64,000 nt of DNA from Polynucleobacter ibericus (GCF_018687955.1 NZ_CP061309.1:925564-989563), one strand, 5' to 3'. Counted from the stretch's first letter, positions 1 through 9,088 are shown. Notes: generated by a model from the sequence alone, not told the origin. A program made the numbers and translations.

Positions 1-778
1 CCTTGCTTTGGTAATAAAAGAAAACTACTTCAGCCAAGACCCCTAGAGCCCAGAAGAGTCCAATTTGCAATTTATCGTAACCAAGGTCAGCAAGATAGAG
101 AGAATAAAAAACATATAACGCTGCATGCGCAAAGATCATAAAGAATCCAGACACCAAGAACCAGCGAACATCTGGATTGAAGAGCACAACCAATAGCTCC
201 CCTTTTACCATCTTGCGACGCTCCATTTTGGGTTCATGCAAGCAAAAAGTAATGAGTGCCAAAGCCATTAAAACTATGGTGCCAACAATGGGGTATAGCT
301 CAATACTCTTACGCTGAAATAATTCTCCAGCAGCAAGAACCATGGCAATAAAACCGATAGAGCCCCATAGTCGTAAACGTCCGTAACGTTTATCAAAGGA
401 ATTATCTTTATATAACGCATGGATGGTGGCAGATTCACCCAGAGGCATTAAGCTGCTAAGGATGGTGTGTAAGACAAACATCCAGATAAAAAATCCAATA
501 TAGCTCTGCAAAAAATAGATACACAAGAAAACAATTGCAGCTAGGCAAGCGCAAAAGCGAATGATGCTAATGCGATTGGATAGATAGTCTGATAACCACC
601 CCCAAGAGAAGGGTCCAATAATTCGCGTGACTTGCAACATGGACATTAATGCTGCAATCTCAATGACGCTAAAGCCTCTTTCCAAAAAGAAAAGGCTTGC
701 ATATGGGGATACCAGCCCAACATATGCAAAATATAAAAAGAAAAAGGACCCGAAGGCCCAGCGAAGCGAAGGCGTCAT
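1..778 (-). CDS. MFS transporter, HcaT/nucleoside-symporter-like (C-terminus cut by window edge)
   Basis: Reading the minus strand from an ATG at 778 gives an open frame to the window edge, about 259 residues without a stop. It starts MTPSLRWAFGSFFFLYFAYV and runs through several hydrophobic segments separated by short charged loops. A conserved loop with sequence YKDNSFDKRYGRLRLWGS follows the fourth or fifth helix; this matches the MFS_1-like group that contains HcaT. The start lies 12 bases beyond the aroC stop on the same strand, so the two are probably cotranscribed. Such proteins are proton-coupled inner-membrane importers; the substrate cannot be told from sequence. The last helices lie outside the window. 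Confidence 0.8.
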   Translation of the reverse strand, partial: MTPSLRWAFGSFFFLYFAYVGLVSPYASLFFLERGFSVIEIAALMSMLQVTRIIGPFSWGWLSDYLSNRISIIRFCACLAAIVFLCIYFLQSYIGFFIWMFVLHTILSSLMPLGESATIHALYKDNSFDKRYGRLRLWGSIGFIAMVLAAGELFQRKSIELYPIVGTIVLMALALITFCLHEPKMERRKMVKGELLVVLFNPDVRWFLVSGFFMIFAHAALYVFYSLYLADLGYDKLQIGLFWALGVLAEVVFFYYQSK

Positions 779-790
779 CTAATAGACCAA

Positions 791-1903
791 TTAATCGCGA
801 TAGGCGCCTGGTTGAGCGGCTGGAATGGATGCACTTACAGGCACATCAGCACACTGTGCGCGATGACGTAAGGCATGGTCCATCAGAACAAGTGCCAGCA
901 TTGCTTCGGCTATTGGAGTGGCGCGAATGCCGACGCAGGGGTCATGTCGACCTTTTGTTTGGACGGTAATAGGTTTTCCATCCAAGTCAATTGATTGCTT
1001 TGGGCTCATAATGCTCGAGGTCGGCTTGATTGCAATCGAGACGCGGATATCTTGACCGCTACTAATGCCGCCAAGAGTGCCGCCTGAGTTGTTCGTTCCA
1101 AAGCCATCAGGGTGAAGTTCGTCGCCATGCTCGCTACCACGTTGGGATACAGACTTGAAGCCAGCGCCAATCTCAACGCCCTTTACCGCATTGATACCCA
1201 TCATCGCGTGTGCAATATCCGCATCCAATTTATCGAACAAAGGCTCACCTAGTCCCGCAGGAACATTGCGAGCACGAACCTCTATACGCGCACCACAGGA
1301 GTCCCCTGCTTTACGCAACTCATCCATGTAAGTCTCAAGCTGAGGGATGATTTCTGCATTTGCAGCAAAGAATGGATTCTTTTCAATTTGAGCAAGATCT
1401 TGAAATGGAATTGCAAGATCTCCCAACTGACTCATATAGCCATAAAATTCGGTGCCGTACTTCTCGTGCAGCCATTTTTTAGCAATTGCTGCTGCAGCAA
1501 CTACTGGTGCAGTTAAACGTGCAGATGAACGACCTCCACCACGGGGATCGCGAATTCCATATTTACTTTGATAGGCGTAATCAGCATGTCCAGGTCGGAA
1601 CGTCTGCAAAATATCGCCGTAGTCTTGACTCCGTTGATCGGTATTGCGAATCAACAAAGCAATTGGTGTTCCAGTGGTTTTGCCTTCGAATACCCCGGAA
1701 AGGATCTCGACTTTATCCTCTTCCTTGCGCTGTGTAACATGACGAGATGTACCGGGTTTGCGGCGATCCAAATCTAACTGGATGTCAGACTCGGAGAGAT
1801 TCATACCTGGCGGGCAACCATCAACAACCGCTCCGATTGCGGGACCGTGGGATTCACCAAAAGTGGTGACAGTAAAAAGAAGGCCTAATGTATTTCCTGA
1901 CAT
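791..1903 (-). CDS. aroC: Chorismate synthase
   Basis: Converts 5-enolpyruvylshikimate-3-phosphate to chorismate, the last step of the shikimate pathway, using reduced FMN as cofactor. The 370-residue length is normal for the short bacterial type. Signature FGESHG is at residues 15-20, the GGGRSSAR segment near residue 125 and the GSEHGD segment further on; all belong to the FMN and substrate pocket. The ATG at 1903 is the first plausible start and gives the standard N-terminus MSGNTLG. It lies between a CBS-domain gene upstream and an MFS transporter downstream, all on one strand, which suggests a loose operon. No defect is visible. Confidence 0.97.
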   Translation of the reverse strand: MSGNTLGLLFTVTTFGESHGPAIGAVVDGCPPGMNLSESDIQLDLDRRKPGTSRHVTQRKEEDKVEILSGVFEGKTTGTPIALLIRNTDQRSQDYGDILQTFRPGHADYAYQSKYGIRDPRGGGRSSARLTAPVVAAAAIAKKWLHEKYGTEFYGYMSQLGDLAIPFQDLAQIEKNPFFAANAEIIPQLETYMDELRKAGDSCGARIEVRARNVPAGLGEPLFDKLDADIAHAMMGINAVKGVEIGAGFKSVSQRGSEHGDELHPDGFGTNNSGGTLGGISSGQDIRVSIAIKPTSSIMSPKQSIDLDGKPITVQTKGRHDPCVGIRATPIAEAMLALVLMDHALRHRAQCADVPVSASIPAAQPGAYRD

Positions 1904-1945
1904 ACCAACATTATGTCATTTGTCGGAAAATGAGGCTAGAACAGC

Positions 1946-2401
1946 TCAGGAAGGCGCTTTTTCGGTGTCTTCCGGCCAATCCCGGATATAGGCCTTCAAC
2001 ATCGTATTTTCGAAGTCTTGTGCCTCTACTACGGATTTGGCAACGTCATAGAAAGAGATAACACCCATCAACATTTTTTGGTCAACGACTGGCAAGTAGC
2101 GAGCATGGTCCACCAACATCATGCGACGGACCTCATCAATCTCAGTCTCCATATTGCAGGTCAAGGGTTTTTGATTCATGACGGTGTTTACCTGAAGGCC
2201 CTCTAATTTGCCGTGATGCTTAGCTAAGGCAGCAATCACTTCACGAAAAGTCAAAATGCCAACAAGCTTGTCGTATTCCATGACAACTAAGGATCCAATA
2301 TCGTGTTCGCTCATTACCAGCACTGCTGTTTGCAGCGCAGTATCAGGGGCTACTGTAAAAAGTGTGCTGCCCTTAACCCGTAATATGTCGCGTACTTTCA
2401 T
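1946..2401 (-). CDS. CBS-domain protein (two CBS repeats)
   Basis: A 151-residue soluble protein made almost entirely of one CBS pair. The first repeat (about residues 7-60) contains the segment MSEHDIGSLVV and the second (about 70-125) contains VDHARYLPVV. CBS pairs bind adenosyl nucleotides such as AMP or ATP and usually regulate other proteins; stand-alone ones like this have no catalytic domain. It begins about 80 bases downstream of the YihY-type gene and ends 42 bases before aroC on the same strand. A regulatory partner cannot be named from sequence. Confidence 0.9.
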   Translation of the reverse strand: MKVRDILRVKGSTLFTVAPDTALQTAVLVMSEHDIGSLVVMEYDKLVGILTFREVIAALAKHHGKLEGLQVNTVMNQKPLTCNMETEIDEVRRMMLVDHARYLPVVDQKMLMGVISFYDVAKSVVEAQDFENTMLKAYIRDWPEDTEKAPS

Positions 2402-2480
2402 TTGATCTCCAAAAAACTATCTATCTATAAGCCTCAATATAGACTTAAGACCTCTTTGAATCAAGAGCTAGGGATTAATT

Positions 2481-3329
2481 TTAGTAACGAATAACCCTAA
2501 CAACGCCGTTGCGGATATCTGGCAAATTGGCCACCAATACAGCTCCGGTCAGGGTAATCCACCAAGTCAAGAAAATCCACATAAGACCCAGAGGGAAAAT
2601 CGCGAACGCCCCGTAAACCGTTTTGTAGAAGGCGGTATGAGATAGGAAAATGGCAAAGCCAAACTTCATTAACTCAAAGGCAAGCGCCGCCACTAAGGCT
2701 CCCGTGAAAGCATCGCGCCATAAAATCTTTGCATAGGGAAGAATTTTATAAACAACCGCATAGACCAAAATTGCCAAGAGGATTGGTGCAATGGTTGCAA
2801 ATAATTTAAATCCTACGGATACCGCACTTATCCAACCCTCCGAGGCGCTAAACAGTACACCGCTTAAATAGATTCCAATACCCAGCAATATTGGCCCCAG
2901 TATTGTTGCGGCACTATAGATTGCAATTTTCTTATGCAAAGGTCGGCTTGTTGTGACCTTAAAGATTTGATTGAAGGCACCCTCAATCACGGCAAGCGTC
3001 ATGATTGTGGTAATAATCAAGCCGGTCAAACCCACATAGGTTAAGCCCTTTGCTTGCGAGGAAAATTGATCTAAATAGATGAATACTTGCTGGTTGATGC
3101 CACCAGGCATATAGGTATCCAAAAGCCATGTTTTAAAAGCATTTTTGACTTGGATAACGCTGGGGAGATAACCTATCAGCAAGGTGGCAATAGTCACCAT
3201 TGGCACCATTGATAAAGTCGTTGTAAAGGCTAAACTGGCCGCGATTTGCTTCAAATTCTGACCGCGATTGCGCTCCCATATCTCTTTCGCTAGAGAGAGC
3301 CATAATTGGGGGTTACGAATAAGGCGCAT
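2481..3329 (-). CDS. YihY/UPF0761 (BrkB-like) inner-membrane protein
   Basis: A 282-residue polytopic protein with about six membrane segments. It carries family hallmarks near the N-terminus: the LAFTTTLSMVPM segment around residues 29-40 and then a long hydrophobic helix. The family was once called ribonuclease BN by mistake; its real role is unknown, although BrkB members have been linked to serum resistance. The ATG at 3329 lies only 22 bases from the divergent wrbA start, so the two genes must share or overlap promoter DNA. It probably leads the minus-strand run into the CBS gene and aroC. Confidence 0.88.
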   Translation of the reverse strand: MRLIRNPQLWLSLAKEIWERNRGQNLKQIAASLAFTTTLSMVPMVTIATLLIGYLPSVIQVKNAFKTWLLDTYMPGGINQQVFIYLDQFSSQAKGLTYVGLTGLIITTIMTLAVIEGAFNQIFKVTTSRPLHKKIAIYSAATILGPILLGIGIYLSGVLFSASEGWISAVSVGFKLFATIAPILLAILVYAVVYKILPYAKILWRDAFTGALVAALAFELMKFGFAIFLSHTAFYKTVYGAFAIFPLGLMWIFLTWWITLTGAVLVANLPDIRNGVVRVIRY

Positions 3330-3342
3330 CGCCGTATCATAA

Positions 3343-3957
<615 letters not shown>

Positions 3958-3974
3958 GGCATTAAATATTCATC

Positions 3975-4358
3975 ATGATGAAAAAGATTCTAGAAAAAAA
4001 TCCATATCAACTGATCGCTACAGCCGCCTTCATTGATCTATTTATTCTTTGCGTTTGCTGGGAGTGGTTTATCTCCCCCTTAAGACCTGGTGGTTCTTGG
4101 ATGGTTCTCAAAGGCATCCCTTTGCTATTTGCAATACCAGGAATCTGGAAAGGCAAGGTTTACACCATGCAGTGGGCCTCTATGCTGATATTGCTGTATG
4201 TAACTGAAGGCTTGGTCCGCATTCTCGAAACTGGTGCTAACTTTTGGCTTGCAGTGCTTGAGACTACTCTCGCAACAGTTGGTTTTATTTGCTTATTGAT
4301 GTATCTGAAGCCTATCAAAAAAGAAGCTAAAGCCCTCAAAAAAATATCGGCAGAGTAA
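3975..4358 (+). CDS. DUF2069 membrane protein
   Basis: A 127-residue protein with about four hydrophobic helices and a lysine-rich cytoplasmic tail (KPIKKEAKALKK). The PLLFAIPGIWKGKVYTMQWA region matches the DUF2069 family. Its function is unknown. It starts 17 bases after wrbA and ends two bases before the next gene, so the three genes are almost certainly one transcript. The position next to a quinone reductase fits a membrane-linked redox or stress role, but that is only guilt by association. Confidence 0.85.
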   Translation: MMKKILEKNPYQLIATAAFIDLFILCVCWEWFISPLRPGGSWMVLKGIPLLFAIPGIWKGKVYTMQWASMLILLYVTEGLVRILETGANFWLAVLETTLATVGFICLLMYLKPIKKEAKALKKISAE

Positions 4359-4360
4359 GC

Positions 4361-5776
4361 ATGCAAGACTTTGTCCAACAGCTATCATCACTGCTTGATT
4401 CCAAATATGTTCTTACGAAGGATGAGGATAAAGCGCCCTACTTAACTGACTGGCGCAAACGTTTTACAGGCAAAGCGCTAGCGGTGGTTCTGCCTAGCAC
4501 TAGTGCGGAAGTTGCGGACATTGTTAAGCTCTGCGCACATCATCATGTCCCCATAGTCCCTCAAGGTGGTCATACTGGCTTTTGTGGTGGCGCAACACCT
4601 GACGACAGCGGCAAGCAAATCATTCTGAATCTCAAGCGCATGAATCAAATTCGTGAGATAGATATTGCCAATCAAACTATAACGCTGGAAGCCGGCTGTA
4701 TTTTGCAAACTGCTCAAGAAAAAGCAGCTGCGCAAGGATTTTTATTTCCGCTAAGTCTCGGGGCCGAAGGCAGCTGCATGATTGGTGGTAACTTGGCAAC
4801 TAACGCAGGCGGAACCAATGTGCTGCGCTACGGTAATGCGCGTGATCTCTGCTTGGGTTTAGAAGTGGTCACTGCTACTGGTGAAATATGGAATGGCATT
4901 AGAGGATTACGCAAAGACAATACTGGTTACGATTTACGTGATTTGTTTGTTGGCTCTGAAGGTACGCTCGGCATTATTACTACAGCAGTAATGAAGTTAT
5001 ATCCCCTGCCGATTTCTCAGTGGACTACCCTAGTCGCGTGCCAAGACATTGCTTCTTCGATAGCGCTATTAAATTTATTTCAAAAGCGTGCGACCTCATT
5101 GCTTACGGGTTTTGAAATGATGACCCAAGAGTCTTTAGAATTAAATGAGAAGCATTTTCCGCAAATGGCAAATCCATTAAGTGGAAGTCCACCTTTTACG
5201 ATCTTAGTAGAGCTATCAGATCACGAGAGTGAAGACCATGTGAAGCAACTTTTGGAAATGATCTTGGAGGAGGCTTTTGAGTCTCATCTCATTAGTGACG
5301 CAGTCATAGCCAGCAATCTCACTCAGGCAAATGCGTTTTGGCATATGCGTGAACACATCACGCTTGCACAGGCCCAAGAAGGCGCCAATTTAAAGCACGA
5401 CATCACAATTCCCCTGTCCTCTCTGGATAGCTTTATTCAAGAGACTGACGTATTGGTAAGGGCTCAGTATCCCGGAGTCAGAATTATTAATTTTGGTCAT
5501 TTGGGGGATGGAAACCTCCACTACAACATTGCCCCACCCCTAGGCGTCGACCCCAAATCCTTTAATGAGAAGAATGAAAAATCGATCCACGAGCTTGTTT
5601 ACGCCCAAGTGGAGCGCTGTCATGGCTCGATTTCTGCGGAACACGGCGTTGGACAGCTTAAATTAAATGATTTAAGGGCTCATAAGGGGGAAGTGGCTCA
5701 TGAGCTCATGAAGACCCTAAAAAGGGCCTTGGACCCTCAAAATATCCTTAATCCCAACAAAGTAGTCTCAATTTAA
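4361..5776 (+). CDS. FAD-linked D-2-hydroxyacid dehydrogenase (GlcD/DLD family)
   Basis: A 471-residue VAO-family flavoenzyme. The N-terminal FAD-binding PCMH domain shows VPIVPQGGHTGFCGGATP (about residues 63-80) and the LGAEGSCMIGGNLATNAGG segment (about 129-147). The C-terminal domain has HLGDGNLHYN and AEHGVGQLK, which carry the metal and substrate ligands of D-2-hydroxyglutarate and D-lactate dehydrogenases. It is a single-gene enzyme without GlcE/GlcF neighbours, so a D2HGDH or D-lactate role is more likely than glycolate oxidase. Electrons would pass to quinone or an electron-transfer flavoprotein. The exact substrate is open. Confidence 0.88.
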   Translation: MQDFVQQLSSLLDSKYVLTKDEDKAPYLTDWRKRFTGKALAVVLPSTSAEVADIVKLCAHHHVPIVPQGGHTGFCGGATPDDSGKQIILNLKRMNQIREIDIANQTITLEAGCILQTAQEKAAAQGFLFPLSLGAEGSCMIGGNLATNAGGTNVLRYGNARDLCLGLEVVTATGEIWNGIRGLRKDNTGYDLRDLFVGSEGTLGIITTAVMKLYPLPISQWTTLVACQDIASSIALLNLFQKRATSLLTGFEMMTQESLELNEKHFPQMANPLSGSPPFTILVELSDHESEDHVKQLLEMILEEAFESHLISDAVIASNLTQANAFWHMREHITLAQAQEGANLKHDITIPLSSLDSFIQETDVLVRAQYPGVRIINFGHLGDGNLHYNIAPPLGVDPKSFNEKNEKSIHELVYAQVERCHGSISAEHGVGQLKLNDLRAHKGEVAHELMKTLKRALDPQNILNPNKVVSI

Positions 5777-5865
5777 AGAAATTGGCTGTTTTTTAATAAA
5801 TATTTTGTAATTCCTGTCATCTCGACCCTATTTCCATGCGTTGTAAGCTCATGGAGGTGACAAAT

Positions 5866-6051
5866 ATGTCAACAAGACTCAAACGTTGGGCCCGTGCAAT
5901 TCAAGAGATCGACTTGTCCAAAAGGACGCCGGAGGTCGCCATTGGTTATTTAGATAGCAAATATCGTGATATTGCTTGGCGTTATATCCGCATTCTCGGC
6001 TTTGAGCGCACCATCAGCTTCATGGCTAGCAATAATTTTCACCCAGAGTGA
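5866..6051 (+). CDS. Unrecognised 61-residue small protein
   Basis: An ATG at 5866 sits five bases after a near-perfect ribosome binding site GGAGGTGA (5853-5860); this is preferred over the upstream ATG at 5836, which lacks one. The predicted protein starts MSTRLKRWARAIQEIDLSKR and is basic at the N-terminus. It looks mostly helical and carries several aromatic residues (YRDIAWRYIRILGFERTISF). There is no signal peptide or clear membrane helix. I do not recognise a family. It stands alone between a flavoprotein gene and a strong terminator that starts five bases after its stop. The strong binding site and the terminator argue that it is real. Confidence 0.72.
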   Translation: MSTRLKRWARAIQEIDLSKRTPEVAIGYLDSKYRDIAWRYIRILGFERTISFMASNNFHPE

Positions 6052-6056
6052 TACTA

Positions 6057-6091
6057 AAAAACCCTAAATAACTGATTTATTTAGGGTTTTT
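6057..6091. terminator. Bidirectional intrinsic terminator
   Basis: A perfect 15-base inverted repeat: AAAAACCCTAAATAA at 6057-6071 and its complement at 6077-6091, with a five-base loop. The A and T ends of the arms give a U-run for either strand. It lies between the plus-strand 61-residue gene and the convergent hydrolase gene and can serve both. Confidence 0.88.
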
Positions 6092-6117
6092 GCTTTTCTG
6101 GCTGCATTGCATTAGCT

Positions 6118-7011
6118 TTATACAAAAAATTCTTTAGCCTCAGCTAGCAAAAGTTCTGGAATCTCTTCTGGTATGTAGTGTCCACTTGGAACTGGCTTTC
6201 CTGAAACATCGCTTGCTACTCTGCCCCAGTCATCTAGTGGCTTAAAGCATTTGTTCACCAAACCATGCTCTCCCCATAGCACTTTTAGAGGCATCTGTAG
6301 CTTTTTACCCGCAGCGCGATCCTCTCGATCATGGATAAGATCAATAGATGCAGCAGCTCTATAGTCTTCACACATAGCATGCAGACTCTCAGAATCACTT
6401 GCTCCTGCCAAATACTCCACCCATCTTTCAGAAGAGAAAATACCCGTGCCTGCATGACGACCCATATGATTTTTTAGCCAATACTCTGGGTTCGCACCGA
6501 TCAAGGTTTCTGGAACTGGTTCAGGTTGTATCAAGAAAAACCAATGCCAATAGCCTTTAGCAAATTCCATCGTAGTGTTTTCATACATCGCAAGCGTTGG
6601 TGATATATCCAAGACCATGAGGCGCAGAACGCTTTCCGGAAAGTCGATCGCTAAGCGATGTGAGACTCTCCCACCTCTATCATGTCCGAGCAAGAAGAAT
6701 TGGTTGAATCCCAGACTCTTCATCAGAGCATGCTGATCTGCAGCCATAGATCGCTTTGAGTAGGTAGAGTGATCTGCGTTACCGTGGGGCTTTGACGACG
6801 CTCCGTAGCCTCGGAGATCTGCTGCCACTACTGTGAAGTACTTTGCTAACTCAGGGGCTACTTGACTCCAGATTGCCTTAGTTTGTGGAAAGCCGTGAAG
6901 TAATAACAATGGAGGTCCGTTACCACCGATGAGGTATGAAATCTCAATGGGACCATCTTTTGATTGCGCGGAAAACTGTTTAGATTCAAAACCAGGAAAA
7001 GAAACGGCCAT
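6118..7011 (-). CDS. Alpha/beta hydrolase, fluoroacetate/haloacetate dehalogenase-like
   Basis: A 297-residue alpha/beta hydrolase. The oxyanion segment HGFP is at 39-42. The nucleophile elbow is GHDRGGR with Asp111, Arg112 and Arg115. Asp135 (LDISPT), His156-Trp157, Tyr217 (EDYRAA) and His278 (SGHY) follow. These line up in order with the residues known from fluoroacetate dehalogenase: nucleophile Asp, two carboxylate-binding Arg, acid Asp, halide pocket His/Trp/Tyr and catalytic His. The likely activity is hydrolysis of 2-haloacids to hydroxyacids, though relatives can be epoxide hydrolases. It is cytoplasmic, with no signal peptide. It is transcribed after the EF-hand and lipoprotein genes on the same strand, but a terminator-like hairpin separates them. 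Confidence 0.82.
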   Translation of the reverse strand: MAVSFPGFESKQFSAQSKDGPIEISYLIGGNGPPLLLLHGFPQTKAIWSQVAPELAKYFTVVAADLRGYGASSKPHGNADHSTYSKRSMAADQHALMKSLGFNQFFLLGHDRGGRVSHRLAIDFPESVLRLMVLDISPTLAMYENTTMEFAKGYWHWFFLIQPEPVPETLIGANPEYWLKNHMGRHAGTGIFSSERWVEYLAGASDSESLHAMCEDYRAAASIDLIHDREDRAAGKKLQMPLKVLWGEHGLVNKCFKPLDDWGRVASDVSGKPVPSGHYIPEEIPELLLAEAKEFFV

Positions 7012-7025
7012 TATTTACCCAATAA

Positions 7026-7047
7026 AAAAGCCTCTGAAAAAGCTTTT
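7026..7047 (-). terminator. Weak intrinsic terminator after the EF-hand gene
   Basis: On the minus strand a six-base stem AAAAGC/GCTTTT (7042-7047 and 7026-7031) is followed directly by a T-run. It lies a few bases past the stop of the EF-hand gene. The stem is short, so read-through into the hydrolase gene is possible. Confidence 0.4.
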
Positions 7048-7053
7048 GTTAGA

Positions 7054-7323
7054 TCACCATTGGCGATCAGCGATTGCCTGAATTTCAGCAACCGTCACAT
7101 AACCTTTATTCGATGAATCGATATAGCTAAAGTTGTTGTAAATACGGGGCATGCATCCCTTGGCCTCTTCCTTGGTAAGTTTGCCATTGCGGTTTGTATC
7201 GCATTTAGCGAAACGCTCTGCGATCTCTTTATTTCGAGAAGCTTCGTCTGCATGAGCTACAAATGGGATAGCCATAGAAGCACTCAAAGCAATAACAAAC
7301 ATTAATTTAGAAAGCAATCTCAT
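7054..7323 (-). CDS. Exported EF-hand calcium-binding protein
   Basis: An 89-residue protein from the ATG at 7323. A longer frame exists upstream, but it overlaps the preceding gene and would bury the signal peptide. The signal peptide (MRLLSKLMFVIALSASMAIP) ends AHA, with likely cleavage before Asp26. Two canonical EF-hand loops follow: Asp42-Glu53 (DTNRNGKLTKEE) and Asp69-Glu80 (DSSNKGYVTVAE), with acidic or oxygen ligands at positions 1, 3, 5 and 12 and Gly at 6. Cys41 and Cys57 flank loop 1 and could form a disulfide. The mature 64-residue protein is a minimal periplasmic EF-hand pair. It starts 10 bases after the DUF3313 lipoprotein stop and is likely cotranscribed with it. Confidence 0.87.
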   Translation of the reverse strand: MRLLSKLMFVIALSASMAIPFVAHADEASRNKEIAERFAKCDTNRNGKLTKEEAKGCMPRIYNNFSYIDSSNKGYVTVAEIQAIADRQW

Positions 7324-7333
7324 TGATGATTTC

Positions 7334-8017
7334 CTATCTGCCTGTTGGCGTTGGATTTGCGGAGGTCTCCATTGCTGTGCGAACAACTGTTTTGGCCATA
7401 GCAATAAAGGAATCTGCTGAACCAGAGCTTGTTCTAAATGACTCCCCTTGCACAGTAATTAGGCCTTCACCCAATAATTGCTTGGATTGACTGTCTGTAA
7501 TTTTGCTTTCAACTAAGAGAGCTGGTGTTTTAGAGTTGACGCCACCAGCATAGGCTGCAGCATTCATGGCCAAGCCAATCGGCGTGAAATTCCAAGGCTG
7601 CAAACTATCTGCCGAACTCTCTGCACCAGTGATGCCAACAGAAACTCGTGCAACACCCGGTCCAGACATAGTAACAATCTTAATATTTCCACGCGCATTG
7701 ACAGCTTCTACCATCGACGCTTGCAATGCAGCCTTTGCTTTGTTAATTACGTCAAGACTGACATCTTTAGTGGCATTTTGATTTAAGTAGATTGGATCCA
7801 ATATCACTGCGGTATAGGTACTGGGATTAACGCCTGAAACACGATATCTCCAAATTCGGGTATCTTGATTACTGGTTGCCATGGGAACCAAGAGGTTGTA
7901 ATCCGGCAGGAAGCCAGATCTTGGCATTGCCTCAGTTGCTAATTTAGGCGCATTACTACATGCAGCCAAAGTAACTGCAGCGACGAATGAAATCAGCAAT
8001 ACGTTTAATTTTTTCAT
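7334..8017 (-). CDS. DUF3313-family lipoprotein
   Basis: A 227-residue lipoprotein. Lipobox LAAC places the modified cysteine at residue 20. The mature part begins with a segment containing SGFLPDYNLL and later VILDPIYLNQ, which is the pattern of the DUF3313 family of bacterial lipoproteins. Function is unknown. Mature Gly/Ser/Ala-rich segments near residues 130-190 look like beta-sandwich structure. It is likely anchored in the outer membrane, since the residue after Cys is Ser and not Asp. It is the first gene of a pair with the EF-hand protein. Confidence 0.8.
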   Translation of the reverse strand: MKKLNVLLISFVAAVTLAACSNAPKLATEAMPRSGFLPDYNLLVPMATSNQDTRIWRYRVSGVNPSTYTAVILDPIYLNQNATKDVSLDVINKAKAALQASMVEAVNARGNIKIVTMSGPGVARVSVGITGAESSADSLQPWNFTPIGLAMNAAAYAGGVNSKTPALLVESKITDSQSKQLLGEGLITVQGESFRTSSGSADSFIAMAKTVVRTAMETSANPTPTGR

Positions 8018-8087
8018 GGCGATTCCGAGAGTTGAGTTTGAACAATTAAAGAGCTACTTTGGATAATGACATCATACCCAAATCCAC

Positions 8088-8471
8088 CTAATCTGGTGAT
8101 GGACAAGGCATGATTGCACCCGTCTTCTTATGATTCTGTGGCTTGCAATCTACCTGCATCGGAGATGCTTTAGTAGGGCTACCTGCTACTTGCGCACTGC
8201 CATTGGATGATGTTTGAGCTGATGGTGTTGCCCCTGGCGCCTTGGCTATAGAGGGGGTTGGAGCAGCCTTTGCTGGGGCAAGACCCACCTCTCTATAAAA
8301 GGACTTATCGGAGCCTGGACAGGGCATTAATGCGCCTGTTTTTGGATTTACGACATCCTTGCATTGCGGGTTTGCTTCAAGACGCGCCTCCAACTGCGCA
8401 ACCGAGCACCCAGCAACTACAAAAGCGACGCTAATTACCAAGGAATATGGCTTGATTAAGTTGATATTCAT
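8088..8471 (-). CDS. Small lipoprotein with duplicated CK-KTGA-MPCP motif
   Basis: A 127-residue protein with a lipobox VAGC (Cys22). The motif C-K-x5-K-T-G-A-x-M-P-C-P occurs twice, at residues 37-52 and 109-124. It flanks a linker (about 60-105) rich in Ala, Pro, Ser and Thr that looks disordered. Each motif has two cysteines 13 residues apart, which suggests either a disulfide-closed loop or a metal site. I do not recognise a named family. It lies 70 bases upstream of the DUF3313 gene on the same strand and is divergent from the PcaC-like gene. The linker is low complexity but the codons look normal. Confidence 0.7.
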   Translation of the reverse strand: MNINLIKPYSLVISVAFVVAGCSVAQLEARLEANPQCKDVVNPKTGALMPCPGSDKSFYREVGLAPAKAAPTPSIAKAPGATPSAQTSSNGSAQVAGSPTKASPMQVDCKPQNHKKTGAIMPCPSPD

Positions 8472-8584
8472 CGGTTTATTCTAAGGTAAAGGAATCGGCA
8501 TAAATAATTGCTTTGCCGCCTATTGGGGAAAAATGACTTTAATAGTGGCAATATATCGCTATCGGTTTGATAAAAGGAGCAGTA

Positions 8585-8962
8585 ATGAACAAAGATGCAT
8601 TTGAAAAGGGCTTAAAAACCCGCCGCGAGGTTTTGGGCTCTGAATATGTAGATAACTCGATTCAGAATGCAGGCGAATTTAATATGCCCATGCAAGAGCT
8701 GGTAACTGAGTTTGCTTGGAATGCTATTTGGAATAGACCTGGTCTAGATCGTCGCTCTAGGAGCATGATCAACTTAGCCATGCTCACTGCGCTTAACCGC
8801 CCTCATGAGCTTAAGTTGCATTTAAAAGGCGCGATTAACAATGGCCTGAGTAAAGATGAGATCAGAGAAATCTTGATGCAAACGGCCATCTATTGCGGTG
8901 TCCCGGCGGCTATCGATGGCTTTAAATGTGCCAAGGAAGTCTTTGCGGAAATGGGAATCTAA
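8585..8962 (+). CDS. Carboxymuconolactone decarboxylase family protein (PcaC-like)
   Basis: A 125-residue all-helical protein of the CMD/AhpD superfamily. It has the typical NRPHELKLHLKGAINNG segment and a C-terminal QTAIYCGVPAAIDGF. It lacks the CxxC pair of AhpD, so it is closer to gamma-carboxymuconolactone decarboxylase (PcaC). The ATG at 8585 follows AAAAGGAG with good spacing; an upstream TTG at 8567 is less likely. No other protocatechuate-pathway gene is nearby, so a true PcaC role is unproven. Confidence 0.87.
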   Translation: MNKDAFEKGLKTRREVLGSEYVDNSIQNAGEFNMPMQELVTEFAWNAIWNRPGLDRRSRSMINLAMLTALNRPHELKLHLKGAINNGLSKDEIREILMQTAIYCGVPAAIDGFKCAKEVFAEMGI

Positions 8963-8974
8963 TTCAGGAGGAAG

Positions 8975-9051
<77 letters not shown>

Positions 9052-9088
9052 TGAGTACTGGGACTGAAAACGTAAAACAAAGAGAAAG

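Noticed and set aside
697..969. Plus-strand ORF of 90 codons over aroC and the MFS gene
   Set aside because: Arginine-rich shadow of two real minus-strand genes, no binding site and no family.
7324..7404. Longer frame of the EF-hand gene
   Set aside because: It overlaps the DUF3313 coding end and hides a clear signal peptide that starts at 7323.
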